DNA of 64,000 bases. Source: Photobacterium gaetbulicola Gung47 (GTDB taxonomy: Bacteria > Pseudomonadota > Gammaproteobacteria > Enterobacterales > Vibrionaceae). Position numbers and translations under genes: made by a program. The notes under the pieces were generated by a model that had not been told where the DNA came from, ran no database searches, and saw nothing but the letters and a program-made list of their open reading frames with translations. The stretch spans positions 1,922,001-1,986,000 of the forward strand of contig CP005973.1 of the NCBI GenBank assembly GCA_000940995.1, written 5' to 3'. Below, in pieces: positions 33,053 to 42,960 of this stretch (positions within the stretch are counted from its first letter, which is position 1; each line of letters opens with the position of its first letter).

Positions 33053-34990
33053 ATGAATTTATTCCGCTATACCTATGCTTGGTTTGCCAGTTGCTTTACG
33101 GCATTGTTACTGTGCTTTATTGCCTTGTATGCGATGGGGATCCGCACTAGCCTCATCGACCAGACCCAACAGCAACTACGCACGCAGATCTCACTGCTGC
33201 AGTACCGACTCGAGTCCAGTGCAAAGCAGCCAGATTATCAATTGCTCTTGCAACAGCTTCCCCCAGTCTCGCCGCGAGGGGAAACGCGGCTGCATGTATT
33301 GGCAACCGACCAACAATATTCAACAGCATCACTCGAACGACAGCCCCAAACACATTCACAATTACTCCGCCGGTTGTGGTCTCCGTTAACATTGCAACAG
33401 ACCTTGCTCGGAAACAGTACTCAGGCCGTTAGCCTTACCGTCTCAGTCTCTCCCGCCGCCCTCATGCCGATATTCTGGCAACAGGTGTTTCCGGGCGCAC
33501 TGCTTGGAGCCGCCAGCTACTTAGTGGCAATGTTGATCACCTTCATCGCGCTCAGGCGCAAACTCCACCCCCTGAGCCAACTAGCCCAGCACTCCGCCAC
33601 CGCCAAACATGCTCTTCCGGCTGTCAACGCCAACAGCCACGAGGCACAGGCTTGGCTCACCATGATCACGCATTTTAACCAGCAGCTAGAGGATATCTTT
33701 CGGCGTCAAGCGCTCGATGCCAGCAAGCTAAAAACCCAAGCTTATCAGGACAAAGTTTCCGGGCTTGGAAACCGCCATTATTTTATTAACCAGCTTGATG
33801 CCTGGCTCGATAACCCGCAGCAAGCGGGCTTAATTCTGCTTAAATCCACTTTACTTGATGAGATCTACCAACAGTATGGCTTCGTGACCGGCGACAATTT
33901 TACCCGCCAGCTCGCTGATGAATTTAACAGCAATATTGTCCATACCCAGGTATCCCTTTCCCGACTATCCTATGATGAATTTGCGGTATTACTACCAAAT
34001 ATTTCTTCAGACAAGCTCAAGCAGATTGGCCAAGCCATGCTCGAGGTTCATCAACAACAGGAAAAAGCACACCGTGGCGACACATCCGATAGCGTCTTTC
34101 TGGGTCTGTTGCTTATCGAACAGGCCAGCTCTGCCAGCCACGTTCTCGGACAGTTGGATAACATCTTGGCACAGGCAACACGCAATCCCGGCCAACCACT
34201 CCAGCTGGCCGATAACCAGCACCAGGTTCCCAGTTTCGGCAAGCAGCAGTGGAAGTCATTATTGCTCGAAGCGATAGAAAGCAACACGGTGGCTTATCAA
34301 TACCAACCAGTGATCAACGAACTCCAGCAGCAATATCATTACGAGGTGTTTTCATCGCTCAAGGCCAAGCAGGCCCAGTACAATGCCAATCAGTTTTTAG
34401 GCGCGATAGAAGATGTCGGGGCAGGCGTGCTACTCGACAAACACGTCATCGCCCACCATATCAATATATTGAACGCAGACCCCGCCAAAGGTCCTTTCGC
34501 CATCAACCTCACCACAAACAGTATTACCGATCCCGCTTTCAATCGCTGGCTCGACCAAGCGTTGACGAGAAACCAACACCTGTCAGAACGGTTGCATTTC
34601 GACATTCCTGAAGCGTGTTTTATTCGCACCCCCGATGCCTGTAGCCTGTTATGCTCGCTCATCCGGTTTCACAAGTTCCGCTTCGGGGTGGATGGCTATG
34701 GTCGCTATTTTAAATCACTGGCATACCTTGATGAGTTCCGTCCCGACTATGCCAAAGTCGATTACTCCTATACCCATCAATTGAATGACGAACTTAAAAA
34801 ACAACTGCTCTCTTCTATCTGCCGGACGGCACATAGCCTCAATATAATGACGATTGCGACCCGGGTAGAAACTGAGACTCAACTAGAAAGGTTATCGGAT
34901 CTTTTCGTCAGCGGTTTCCAAGGCTTCTTCACTGAGCAGAAATTGAAAGAACAGCGGATTGGCAAAGGGCATTCAGCCTTACTCCATTAG
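33053..34990 (+). CDS. membrane GGDEF-EAL protein with degenerate motifs, LapD-like c-di-GMP receptor candidate
   Basis: 645 residues. Membrane segments at about 9-30 and 147-168 flank a periplasmic domain and lead into a HAMP-like linker. The GGDEF site reads SYDEF (306-310), so cyclase activity is unlikely. The EAL site reads EVF (431-433) and the DDFGTG loop reads VDGYGRY, so phosphodiesterase activity is also unlikely. This double degeneration with an outer sensing domain is the plan of LapD, which binds c-di-GMP and signals outward. No lapG protease or adhesin gene is adjacent. Confidence 0.82.
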   Translation: MNLFRYTYAWFASCFTALLLCFIALYAMGIRTSLIDQTQQQLRTQISLLQYRLESSAKQPDYQLLLQQLPPVSPRGETRLHVLATDQQYSTASLERQPQTHSQLLRRLWSPLTLQQTLLGNSTQAVSLTVSVSPAALMPIFWQQVFPGALLGAASYLVAMLITFIALRRKLHPLSQLAQHSATAKHALPAVNANSHEAQAWLTMITHFNQQLEDIFRRQALDASKLKTQAYQDKVSGLGNRHYFINQLDAWLDNPQQAGLILLKSTLLDEIYQQYGFVTGDNFTRQLADEFNSNIVHTQVSLSRLSYDEFAVLLPNISSDKLKQIGQAMLEVHQQQEKAHRGDTSDSVFLGLLLIEQASSASHVLGQLDNILAQATRNPGQPLQLADNQHQVPSFGKQQWKSLLLEAIESNTVAYQYQPVINELQQQYHYEVFSSLKAKQAQYNANQFLGAIEDVGAGVLLDKHVIAHHINILNADPAKGPFAINLTTNSITDPAFNRWLDQALTRNQHLSERLHFDIPEACFIRTPDACSLLCSLIRFHKFRFGVDGYGRYFKSLAYLDEFRPDYAKVDYSYTHQLNDELKKQLLSSICRTAHSLNIMTIATRVETETQLERLSDLFVSGFQGFFTEQKLKEQRIGKGHSALLH

Positions 34991-35024
34991 GATGTTGCCT
35001 GCGTGTCCTGTTTCAGCGAATACA

Positions 35025-35057
35025 ATTTACAGTGTAAATTCAATTTACACTGTAAAC
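35025..35057. promoter_or_regulatory. pair of parS2 centromere sites
   Basis: ATTTACAGTGTAAAT (35025-35039) and ATTTACACTGTAAAC (35043-35057), two ParB2-type palindromes with centres 18 bp apart. They fit the vibrio chromosome II consensus NTTTACANTGTAAAN as I recall it and lie in a short gap beyond the fapA stop. Confidence 0.85.
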
Positions 35058-35070
35058 CGAAATGACAAGA

Positions 35071-36723
35071 TCACAATGGCGTACACTGAAGTGCCTGCTC
35101 GAAGATATGGAGTTTTGATGGGCCATGTTCTTGGGTGATCAACAAGTTCTCTTTTTCCAACCGGCTTTGTACCCCAGAATATATCCGATTGTAGGCAGTG
35201 ATCATGACACGGGAGCGAAGCTCTTCATATTCAGCCCGCAGCTGCTTATAGTCAGTTTGAAGTGTGCTGATTTGCGATTTATGCTGCTCCGCCGCATGTT
35301 GGATACGCTCTGCTAATTCGGCAGGTCGCTTATGTTCGGGTAATTTCAACAACTTCAGCTGAGCCTCTCTGATCTTTTCAACATTCTGGGCTTCGAGCTG
35401 ATATTCGCGGTGCTTAGCTTGAAGCTGATGCTGCAGATACTCATGCTTGGTAAACGCATTCACTACTGTCGGGATCCCGGCTAAGGCGCCAAGGTTGACC
35501 ACCCGGATACTGTAGCCCGCTTCCGTAATCCCACCGCTCAGTGTACCTTGCCGCTTGAACTGATCCATCACAATGACTTCGCCTTCAGCACGAATCACGC
35601 TGTGGAGAACGTGGAGCGTAAACTGGGCGTTTTGACCACAGGTAATTTCAGCGAACTGGGCGAACTTACTGGTCACATTGCCTTTGGCTTCGATAGAGCA
35701 CCCGAGTTTTGAACCATCATGCTTGCGACCAATGATCCCTTTGATAATGGAAATGTCTCCCCCGGCTTTTAATTCTGCCAGCTCAACAAAGCCCGAAACC
35801 GTAATATTGCCGGATGCCGAGACCCGCATCCCAGGGGTAACATCGCCGGTGATAAGAATGCTGCCATCAAAATCAATATGGCCGGTTGCAACATTCACCC
35901 CTTTCAGCGTTAAGGCTTCATCAACTTGCATCCCTCTAGGCTTACGCACGGGAATACCTGATTTTTCGGCCAGCAGCAAATTAGGATCGTATTCACTCAC
36001 CATGGTGCCATCACCAGGCTGAAACTCACTTTCTTTCCCTGGTTTGGCAGGCAACGCTTTGCCCTGCACAGTAAAACCGGCGACACCGTCGGTTGCCGGA
36101 ATGCGCTTCATTAATGGCTGTCCGGCTTTTACTGTAATTAATTCCCCCAGATCAAGCATATCGACCTTACCGTCATCGGTTACCTGAGGCTTAAGAATAC
36201 GATGGCTGGCATCATCTACCAGGGGATCGAAACGGGAATCGATACCGTGTTCGGGCAAACGCCCAAATGCAATCGGTAACGTCAGCTTCTCACCGGGGCA
36301 GAGCCTATTCGCCTGCTCGAGCAATTGGTGGAGCTGCGACTTGCGTATCCCTTTGACAATCCGGTTCTGCTTGAGGGCCTCAAGAATATCGGCCCCTGTT
36401 GCAGGCTTTCCGCCGTAAGGCGCTGTCACCGTGATTGAGGCGCGCATGAAATCAGGTTCGGCTTTCACCACCAAACTGGCATCACGCCGCTCAGCAATAA
36501 CGATTGTTTCAGCGTCGCTACCATCAGATTGTAACTCGGCAGCCTGGCTTGTTATAGCTAACGCGGAATCAATCGCCTTTTCGAACAAATAGAAACGCTC
36601 AGCCCCAACGGAATGAAGTTGCTCCAGCAACAACTCCCTGGTCGGGACCGATTCTTGGGCATGACTCGCCGCGAATAACACTGATTGTCCATCTTCAGAG
36701 ATACGCAGAAAAAGCTCTGCCAT
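35071..36723 (-). CDS. FapA family protein (DUF342)
   Basis: 550 residues. An N-terminal domain (1-180) precedes a right-handed beta-helix core (about 240-400) with repeated strands such as IDFDGSILITGDVTPGMRVS and NITVSGFVELAELKAGGDIS. A long coiled coil (about 415-500, rich in Glu/Gln/Lys) and a short tail follow. This is the DUF342/FapA layout. In V. vulnificus a FapA protein has been tied to polar flagellation through EIIA-Glc and HubP (from memory); whether this is the orthologue is not shown. AAGGAG supports the start. It is monocistronic, with parS2 sites just past its stop. Confidence 0.85.
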   Translation of the reverse strand: MAELFLRISEDGQSVLFAASHAQESVPTRELLLEQLHSVGAERFYLFEKAIDSALAITSQAAELQSDGSDAETIVIAERRDASLVVKAEPDFMRASITVTAPYGGKPATGADILEALKQNRIVKGIRKSQLHQLLEQANRLCPGEKLTLPIAFGRLPEHGIDSRFDPLVDDASHRILKPQVTDDGKVDMLDLGELITVKAGQPLMKRIPATDGVAGFTVQGKALPAKPGKESEFQPGDGTMVSEYDPNLLLAEKSGIPVRKPRGMQVDEALTLKGVNVATGHIDFDGSILITGDVTPGMRVSASGNITVSGFVELAELKAGGDISIIKGIIGRKHDGSKLGCSIEAKGNVTSKFAQFAEITCGQNAQFTLHVLHSVIRAEGEVIVMDQFKRQGTLSGGITEAGYSIRVVNLGALAGIPTVVNAFTKHEYLQHQLQAKHREYQLEAQNVEKIREAQLKLLKLPEHKRPAELAERIQHAAEQHKSQISTLQTDYKQLRAEYEELRSRVMITAYNRIYSGVQSRLEKENLLITQEHGPSKLHIFEQALQCTPL

Positions 36724-36900
36724 ATCAACTCCTTTTGCTGTTATTAGCGAACATTAAAATGTTATGGTTGCTCCTCAATATTACAGTAACGAAACCGTTA
36801 CCAAGTAACTGTTAAGTCACACTTTTATCTGAAATATGTCTACACATCATTATTGAGCACGCAGTTGCATATTGATTATTTCAGAGACAGCATAACTAAA

Positions 36901-37305
36901 TCAGACCAAGGCAATAGAGCGGATCTGCTGTTCGCTCAGCCAGCAATCGGTAACAAAAATATAGCTACTGTGTGAAGGGTGCTTTTTATTGACCGATACC
37001 TGGTCATGTTGCAAGTAGCCTTCGAGACGGCCGACCGGTTGAAGATACAGCTGATAGCAGGCAGTGAGCGGCAGTGGCATAGGTGATTCAATATAGATGC
37101 ACTGTCGGCTCAACCGATTAGCGGTAACTCTAACACCATAGTCCTGGTTATCGATCGTTTCACCGCTACTAAGCAGGTGGCCATATAAGCGACCCGCAAT
37201 ACCGCCACGTCCAACAGAGAAACATTTTTCAGCGTCGGCGTCTTGGCACACAGCAGGGTGAAACATTTCTTTAAGTGCTGGGGGAAAATCTTTAACCAAA
37301 CTCAT
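36901..37305 (-). CDS. hypothetical protein, 134 residues
   Basis: A clear AAGGAG ribosome site precedes the ATG at 37305. The chain has no signal or membrane segment. Its middle (NRLSRQCIYIESPMPLPLTA, then CYQLYLQPVG) loosely recalls the second half of a PilZ domain, but the RxxxR c-di-GMP motif is not present in order. I do not assign a family. It stands alone between fapA and ycdX. Confidence 0.65.
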   Translation of the reverse strand: MSLVKDFPPALKEMFHPAVCQDADAEKCFSVGRGGIAGRLYGHLLSSGETIDNQDYGVRVTANRLSRQCIYIESPMPLPLTACYQLYLQPVGRLEGYLQHDQVSVNKKHPSHSSYIFVTDCWLSEQQIRSIALV

Positions 37306-37464
37306 GCTTTCTCCTTATTATTATTTTATGCCTGCCACAACAACAATAAGACGGCAGGGACGTCAGCATACATCGCAAGCATCAAAAAAGCGGGGGAATT
37401 CTATAAACTTAGTCAACAAGGCAAAATAATACAAATGTAATTCTTAAAGCCCTTTTCTGTCCGA

Positions 37465-37479
37465 ATTTACAGTGTAAAT
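37465..37479. promoter_or_regulatory. parS2 site
   Basis: ATTTACAGTGTAAAT, identical to the sites at 35025 and 37534. It lies in the gap past ycdX, just beyond its terminator. Confidence 0.85.
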
Positions 37480-37486
37480 TTGGACA

Positions 37487-37514
37487 ATAAAAAAGGTGGG
37501 TAGCCCCACCTTTT
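37487..37514 (-). terminator. ycdX-tmcA operon terminator
   Basis: AAAAGGTGGG-TAGC-CCCACCTTTT, a perfect 10-bp stem followed on the minus strand by a T-run. It sits between two parS2 sites. Confidence 0.88.
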
Positions 37515-37533
37515 CCATATAACTCACTCAGAA

Positions 37534-37548
37534 ATTTACAGTGTAAAT
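37534..37548. promoter_or_regulatory. parS2 site
   Basis: ATTTACAGTGTAAAT, only a few bases past the ycdX stop codon and 69 bp from the copy at 37465. Confidence 0.85.
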
Positions 37549-37552
37549 TCAC

Positions 37553-38296
37553 CTAGCACAAAGACTGAAATTCACTAATCGGTGTCCGGCCTCGAGACTC
37601 AAGAAATCCCAAAAAACGAGAAGCGCTAGTGGTAACAATTGCCGATTCGTCGATTTTCGTTTTCTCAAATAGCGCCATTACCGAGTCAAACTTACCGACA
37701 TCATAAGCAAAGTGCGCGTCCGACCCGGTTGTGAACTTAACACCGACCTCTTTGCCAATTTCGGCAATACGCTCGCACCGAGGCTGGCTGCCAATGCGAG
37801 ATCCAGATAGCGAAGAGTTATTGATCTCGACCAAAACCTTGGCCTCGGCCGCGGCGGCCAGCACACGTTCAAAATCGAAATCAAAATTAGGGTTACCCAA
37901 ATGACCCAGCGCATCGACCCGCCCCGATTTAATCACATTAAGCAAAGCCTCAGTATGTGCATCCGGTGTCGAGGGCGTAAATACCGGCTCATGAAAACTG
38001 GCCAGAACCCAATCGAGATGTTCCTCGACTTTGGGCAACACATCAACCTGACCTGCAGTATTCATGATATTGGCCTCGACGCCGCGAAGAATACCGACAC
38101 CATGCAGAAAGCGCGGAATGACCTTCTGATTGGCAAAATGCCAAAAGTGAGGTGCTCCAGGCATAGAAGAGGCGTGATCCGTCAAGCACAGCAACTGCAA
38201 TCCATTTTCCGCAGCCGCCTTGGCATTCTCAAGTACAGTGCTATAAGCATGGCCACTGGAGACTGTGTGGCTATGAGTGTCGACAACAAATTTCAT
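37553..38296 (-). CDS. ycdX: PHP-domain phosphatase, YcdX-like
   Basis: 247 residues, the same size as E. coli YcdX (245). PHP metal ligands appear as DTHSHT near residue 6, CLTDHA near 37, GVEANI near 72, SFHEP near 100, GHLGNPNFDF near 130 and GSDAHFAYDVG near 190. These bind a trinuclear zinc centre with phosphatase activity. In E. coli it is linked to swarming motility. The start has AAGGAG, and the ATG overlaps the tmcA stop by 4 bp, so the two are translationally coupled. Confidence 0.93.
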   Translation of the reverse strand: MKFVVDTHSHTVSSGHAYSTVLENAKAAAENGLQLLCLTDHASSMPGAPHFWHFANQKVIPRFLHGVGILRGVEANIMNTAGQVDVLPKVEEHLDWVLASFHEPVFTPSTPDAHTEALLNVIKSGRVDALGHLGNPNFDFDFERVLAAAAEAKVLVEINNSSLSGSRIGSQPRCERIAEIGKEVGVKFTTGSDAHFAYDVGKFDSVMALFEKTKIDESAIVTTSASRFLGFLESRGRTPISEFQSLC

Positions 38297-40437
38297 GACT
38301 CGCTCCTTGCAATAAAATTCTTTTGAATATCGGCTCTGATAACCGCTCGAAGACGTTGCTCGGCTTCTTTTCGACCAGCAAGCTGGTAAAACTGAACGAT
38401 TTCATGCCACGATTGACGCTGAATAACTTTGGCGACAGGAAGGCTAAAAGCGGCCAGCTCAGAAGGCCGTTCGGCATTGGCCAGCCGCAACAGCAAATAT
38501 TGCTGCAATGACGGCAACACGAGTTCATACCCCAACCCCCCCTGGCAATAAATCGAAAGTTGCTCATCAACCCAGTCACTTGCTAGGGGAGCGGGAACCC
38601 CCTGACACGACAGCGCATCGACCAACAGAGGCAACAACTCCGCTGCAGGCATATCGCTGAAAGCTTCACAAGCATTGGCCAACAGCCCAGCCGAAAAGAA
38701 TACCCTGGCTTTGGGAAACCACTGTCGACTGGAGTGGCCAAGAGGTTGAACACATAACAGAGAAGGGTAACCGCTCGAGGCATCTTTCTGTAACCCCAAA
38801 CGCACCGCCTGGTAACCTGCTCGCTGCCAAAAGTTGAGTAGTTCGGGGACATAACCAAAACTGGTGCCAAGGAAATCATAGCGAGCTTGGCCCCACTGAC
38901 GAACGCAAGCCAACAATTTCTGGCCAATACCCTGTTGCTGAAAGTCCGGGTGAACAGCAATGCGAAGTACACGGCCAGAATGCTGCACCGCGGCTTCCAA
39001 AATGCCGACATGGGCGGCCAAAGACTGAGCCAATAAATGGCCCCGTGGCCTTCTCGTTCCCAATTGGATCTGCCGGGCTAACTCATCAGTAAATCCACCT
39101 TCGTCGACGATCAGGCAACAGCCCAATACCCTGTCGCTGTTACGACATACCCAAATGTGCAAACTATCATCGTCGAGCAAATTCACCAAGTCGGCCGGCG
39201 ACGTTTGGTAATGAGCATTGATCAGCAAGCCAAACAGTGACGAAAGAAGATTGGGAGAGTCAAGCAACTGAGCTTTATCAAGCAATTCATAGTCAGCCGT
39301 CTTGGGATCAAGCCCCTCGCATGAAACCTCCGCATCGAGTAACAGCGCATTGAAAATCCACTTTTCCAGCGGGTCATGGTCCGCCCAGCGAATCGCTTGC
39401 TGCATTTCGAACGCGCGCCACTGAGGCATGACGGTGTCGAGTTGCTGGCGGAACTTGACTGCAAAACCACGGCCGGTGCCTTCATAACCATGAACGGTAC
39501 TTGAAAAAGCGATACGGTTAAATTCACCGAGCAACGCAGTCAAGACAGGGGCAGGAATCGCTGCCGCTTCGTCGACCATCACAAAGTCAGCCGAGGGTAA
39601 CTCCGACAACAGGACATCAGGGGCAACAAATACAATTGATCCTTTGCCGACCTCGAGTCTTTTCTGATCGGTAAACTCCAGTCCGAACTGCTCGGCAACA
39701 TGACGAAACACCGTTTGGCTGGCCAGATATGATGGAGCCGTAACCACGATCTTGATCTCTCGCTCAGCCAGCAGGCTGGCTGCAGCCAACCCCAGTGCCG
39801 CAGATTTCCCTCGACCACGATCAGCCGTTAACACCAAAGGCCGTTTACGATGCCCGGTGACAACCCGACGGACAGCTTCAACCGCTCCAACCTGGCACGA
39901 GGTGACGGCTCCAAATCGAAGAGGGGCGCCACAAGTACTGGCGGATTGCGCATCCGCAACCTCGCCATGTGACGGCTTGATGATGTCTGTCTCGTGAGAG
40001 CGGGGTAACGGCGGCAGCGCCGCACCGGCTTCCAACATGATGACACCGGGTTGTTGCAGCAACTGACACAACCGCCTGTCAAAGTTTGAATCGCATTGTT
40101 CAAACCAGTCATTCGGCAGCAACAATAACAAAATCCCGCCACCGACAACCGTCCCCGACAACGCGCCAAGGGCCTGTGCATCCACTCCCCGATGACCATT
40201 GACAGTAAGCATTTGGCATTCACGGCCCAGCCACTGCTTGGCTTTCTTAAATGGGATACTCGGGTTCTCGCTCTGCAGCGGCTCGCCGCAGAATAGCCGG
40301 TCGGGGTAAAGCGGATCGAAAGCAGCTAACACTTCCAGCGCCCACTCTTTGTTGCCCTTGGCAACGACGAGGAAACGAATATTTTGACTGGCCGCAATCG
40401 ATGAGAGGGTGCGGCAAAATTGAGAAAGTTGGGACAT
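38293..40437 (-). CDS. tmcA: tRNA(Met) cytidine acetyltransferase
   Basis: 714 residues from the ATG at 40437. It makes N4-acetylcytidine at position 34 of elongator tRNA-Met using acetyl-CoA and ATP. An N-terminal DUF1726 region (1-160) is followed by an RNA helicase-like domain with Walker A LTADRGRGKSAALGL and Walker B FVMVDEAAAIP. A GNAT acetyltransferase (RIAVHPDFQQQGIGQKLL, then GTSFG) and a tRNA-binding tail complete it. E. coli TmcA is 671 residues. It is cytoplasmic and forms an operon with ycdX. Confidence 0.95.
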   Translation of the reverse strand: MSQLSQFCRTLSSIAASQNIRFLVVAKGNKEWALEVLAAFDPLYPDRLFCGEPLQSENPSIPFKKAKQWLGRECQMLTVNGHRGVDAQALGALSGTVVGGGILLLLLPNDWFEQCDSNFDRRLCQLLQQPGVIMLEAGAALPPLPRSHETDIIKPSHGEVADAQSASTCGAPLRFGAVTSCQVGAVEAVRRVVTGHRKRPLVLTADRGRGKSAALGLAAASLLAEREIKIVVTAPSYLASQTVFRHVAEQFGLEFTDQKRLEVGKGSIVFVAPDVLLSELPSADFVMVDEAAAIPAPVLTALLGEFNRIAFSSTVHGYEGTGRGFAVKFRQQLDTVMPQWRAFEMQQAIRWADHDPLEKWIFNALLLDAEVSCEGLDPKTADYELLDKAQLLDSPNLLSSLFGLLINAHYQTSPADLVNLLDDDSLHIWVCRNSDRVLGCCLIVDEGGFTDELARQIQLGTRRPRGHLLAQSLAAHVGILEAAVQHSGRVLRIAVHPDFQQQGIGQKLLACVRQWGQARYDFLGTSFGYVPELLNFWQRAGYQAVRLGLQKDASSGYPSLLCVQPLGHSSRQWFPKARVFFSAGLLANACEAFSDMPAAELLPLLVDALSCQGVPAPLASDWVDEQLSIYCQGGLGYELVLPSLQQYLLLRLANAERPSELAAFSLPVAKVIQRQSWHEIVQFYQLAGRKEAEQRLRAVIRADIQKNFIARSES

Positions 40438-40492
40438 GCTATGACTCAGTGACAAACAACATCTTGATAATACCAATATGCCAATAGCGGTG

Positions 40493-40525
40493 CGAAAAAA
40501 AACCACGCCTGATAGCGTGGTTTTA
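40493..40525 (-). terminator. parAB2 operon terminator
   Basis: On the minus strand AACCACGC-N6-GCGTGGTT is followed by eight Ts, just past the parB2 stop. It isolates parAB2 from tmcA. Confidence 0.9.
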
Positions 40526-40554
40526 TAGTAAGAGTATGAAATAGGCGTGGTTTG

Positions 40555-41529
40555 CTACTTCAAATAGTCAGCCAGGTAAGCCAGGATTTCTTCGGCCTGG
40601 CGTTCACTAAGCTTCTTCAGTTTAAGCTGGAGCTTGTCGCCATCGCGCAGGTAGCTGATTTTACCCTTCACTAGCTCTTGCGGCTTTGGTTTCTCAACCT
40701 CGATTTTGGGCTGAAGGGTCTCGCCGATCTGCTCAAGTTTACTTGTCACTTCGCGGGTGATACGGGTGATACCTGAGGCATTGATCGTCTTCCACATTGC
40801 GTCGTCAGCGGATGAAATCTCACTGACAAACTGTTGTTGCTGCTCGTTATTCAGGCCGAAGAACAATCGGTGCAGTTTGACAATCGTCGGTCGGCCTAGC
40901 TCACCAACACTCGGATAGGCCATCAACAGTTCCATCGGCAAAGCTGCCGCTTTCAAGGCACCACTGACCAAGGCTTCACTGCACTGACAATATTTCGCCA
41001 GCTCTTTCTGATCGGCCACTTTTCCGGATTCAAGCAGCGCCTGCATTTCCTTGCCACGTTCAAACAGCGACAATGGCTTGTGGGCGTTCGCAACATCAGA
41101 AAGGAATTTGGCGTGATCGCTGTTGATCCCCTTCCCCACGTAAATGAGGAAATCCTTTTCCGCCAGGATACAAGACATACGACGGCGGCTACCGTCCAGT
41201 ACTTCAATCCGGCCATCATCCAACCAGCGGCCCACGGCTGGATATTGCTGTCCGCGATCTTTTAGTGTCGTCAGAATATCAGCAAGTGCATGTTCGTTGA
41301 GGAAAGCTTGTTCTCGAGCATTTTCCGCAAACACACGCGTTTTGTCAGCAACTTGATTGGCCTGGATTTTCACCAGTTCAAATGCGACGGTTTCTTCACC
41401 GGCAACGGCCAGTTCGATGACCGACGCCTTATCGCGGGCTGCGGTTTGTGCTTCTGTTGGCGTTGTTGCACGGCGCTTGTCAGCTTTGCCGAACAAACGG
41501 GCATTGAGATCTTTCGTTTTAATCGCCAT
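40555..41529 (-). CDS. parB: chromosome II partition protein ParB2
   Basis: 324 residues. The N-terminal ParB domain (about 45-140) holds DGRIEVLDGSRRRMS, the counterpart of the GERRxR box. The central helix-turn-helix (QKELAKYCQCSEALVSGALK) binds parS2, and the C-terminal part supports dimerisation and the ParA contact. It binds the parS2 palindromes listed here and bridges the ori2 region to ParA2. The gene is 7 bp after parA2, with a GGAG-type ribosome site. Confidence 0.95.
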   Translation of the reverse strand: MAIKTKDLNARLFGKADKRRATTPTEAQTAARDKASVIELAVAGEETVAFELVKIQANQVADKTRVFAENAREQAFLNEHALADILTTLKDRGQQYPAVGRWLDDGRIEVLDGSRRRMSCILAEKDFLIYVGKGINSDHAKFLSDVANAHKPLSLFERGKEMQALLESGKVADQKELAKYCQCSEALVSGALKAAALPMELLMAYPSVGELGRPTIVKLHRLFFGLNNEQQQQFVSEISSADDAMWKTINASGITRITREVTSKLEQIGETLQPKIEVEKPKPQELVKGKISYLRDGDKLQLKLKKLSERQAEEILAYLADYLK

Positions 41530-41536
41530 CCCCTAA

Positions 41537-42751
41537 TTACTCCCGGTTTAGGTTGGCCCAGTGAGAGTGCATCACACGCTCTAACTCGAGGCCAACACGT
41601 TGGATCGCTTCTTGTGCTGTCGAAAGGGTCTTTTTCCCCCCTTCAAATTCGGCTGCCGTAAGGTCGAACACAGTGCTATATGTATCGGCGCAAGTTTCGA
41701 AAGCACGGCTACGCGGAACCGTCGCCATCATCACTTGATCACGTAGCAGGTAGTTCATCTCGGTCAGTACCGAAACCTGCTTCTTGTTGTCATCCTCAAA
41801 CATTGTCGGCATCAGACGGATAAACTCCAAACCATGCCAATCTTCGGGGAACATCTCATAAACTGTAGGCAAATGCTGGAAAAAGTTAACTGTCGACGCC
41901 CAGTCAAGACGCTTCGCCGCACATGGAATAATCAAGGCGTTAGAAGCATACATGGCATTCCACACCAGGGGATCGATGTGTGGGCCGGTGTCAATCATGA
42001 TGATGTCAAACTCATCAGCAATCGGATCGATCACTTTCTCTTTCAGCAGGCGAACAATGTTCAGGTCTTGGTTCTCTGCCAAATCCTGCCAGGCATCGGC
42101 ATTAAACATCGCATCTTCGGGAAACGCTGCGATAGTCTTCAGATTAGGATACTGGGTAGGCATCACCACATTACCCATCAAGAATTCCTTGTCGATCGCC
42201 TGTCCTTCCGGGACATTTTCCAGCATTACATCCACGGCAGAATAGATGGTGTCCTGATCGCCCACGCTGATCTGTGGGTTAAGGAACAAACGCAATGACC
42301 CCTGCGGATCAAGGTCTATCAAACAAATACGGTAACGCTTATCCAAATCAAGCGCGAGGCAGGCCGCCAAGTGAACGGCTGTCATCGACTTGCCCGTGCC
42401 CCCTTTCTGGTTCTGGACATTGACAATCCAAGGTTTGCGTCCTGCACCTTCACGCTCATAGAAAGCGGGCTTTTTCGTCGCTTCCATTAATTGATGCGCT
42501 TCTTCCAGGCTAATGGAGTAGTGGTTGGCATTATTTTTGGTAAATTGGTGGCCATTCGCTTCCATACGGGAGATAGCATCATCCAGCTTGCGGCGGGTAA
42601 GGCCAGAGCGGCTTTCCATCAAAGCTTTCGACATGGGAGGAAAAGCTTCTTCACGACGCTCTTCCAATACAATTTCAATTCGGTCCGCCTGGACCTGCTT
42701 CGTCTGCTCGGCAATATTGAGCAAGTTGTCTATGGTTTGTTCCCTGTTCAT
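41537..42751 (-). CDS. parA: chromosome II partition ATPase ParA2
   Basis: 404 residues, the long plasmid-type ParA with an N-terminal regulatory helix-turn-helix extension (1-105, as in P1 ParA). The deviant Walker A is QNQKGGTGKSMTAVHLA near 113-129, then LIDLDPQGSLRLF and the Walker B strand IIMIDTGPHIDPLVW. The ATPase forms nucleoid-bound filaments or gradients that position the ParB2-parS2 complex. The N-terminal domain commonly lets ParA repress its own promoter. It starts next to the ori2 region, with AAGGTGA upstream. Confidence 0.97.
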   Translation of the reverse strand: MNREQTIDNLLNIAEQTKQVQADRIEIVLEERREEAFPPMSKALMESRSGLTRRKLDDAISRMEANGHQFTKNNANHYSISLEEAHQLMEATKKPAFYEREGAGRKPWIVNVQNQKGGTGKSMTAVHLAACLALDLDKRYRICLIDLDPQGSLRLFLNPQISVGDQDTIYSAVDVMLENVPEGQAIDKEFLMGNVVMPTQYPNLKTIAAFPEDAMFNADAWQDLAENQDLNIVRLLKEKVIDPIADEFDIIMIDTGPHIDPLVWNAMYASNALIIPCAAKRLDWASTVNFFQHLPTVYEMFPEDWHGLEFIRLMPTMFEDDNKKQVSVLTEMNYLLRDQVMMATVPRSRAFETCADTYSTVFDLTAAEFEGGKKTLSTAQEAIQRVGLELERVMHSHWANLNRE

Positions 42752-42960
42752 TGTCTTTATTCACCTTGAAACATTTTGCTTTATTGTACAGCAAAAAAAC
42801 ACCAAAACAATAAAAAGCTGAACGGCACCATGTGATATTCATCTCAGCATAAAGCAACAAACAGAGCAAAAAACCGACGTTTTTAATTCGATTTCTGCTT
42901 ACAAACTTAAGAGAATCACCCTGTTTGTGATAAAAACCAAAAGTGTTACAGCGTCACTAT

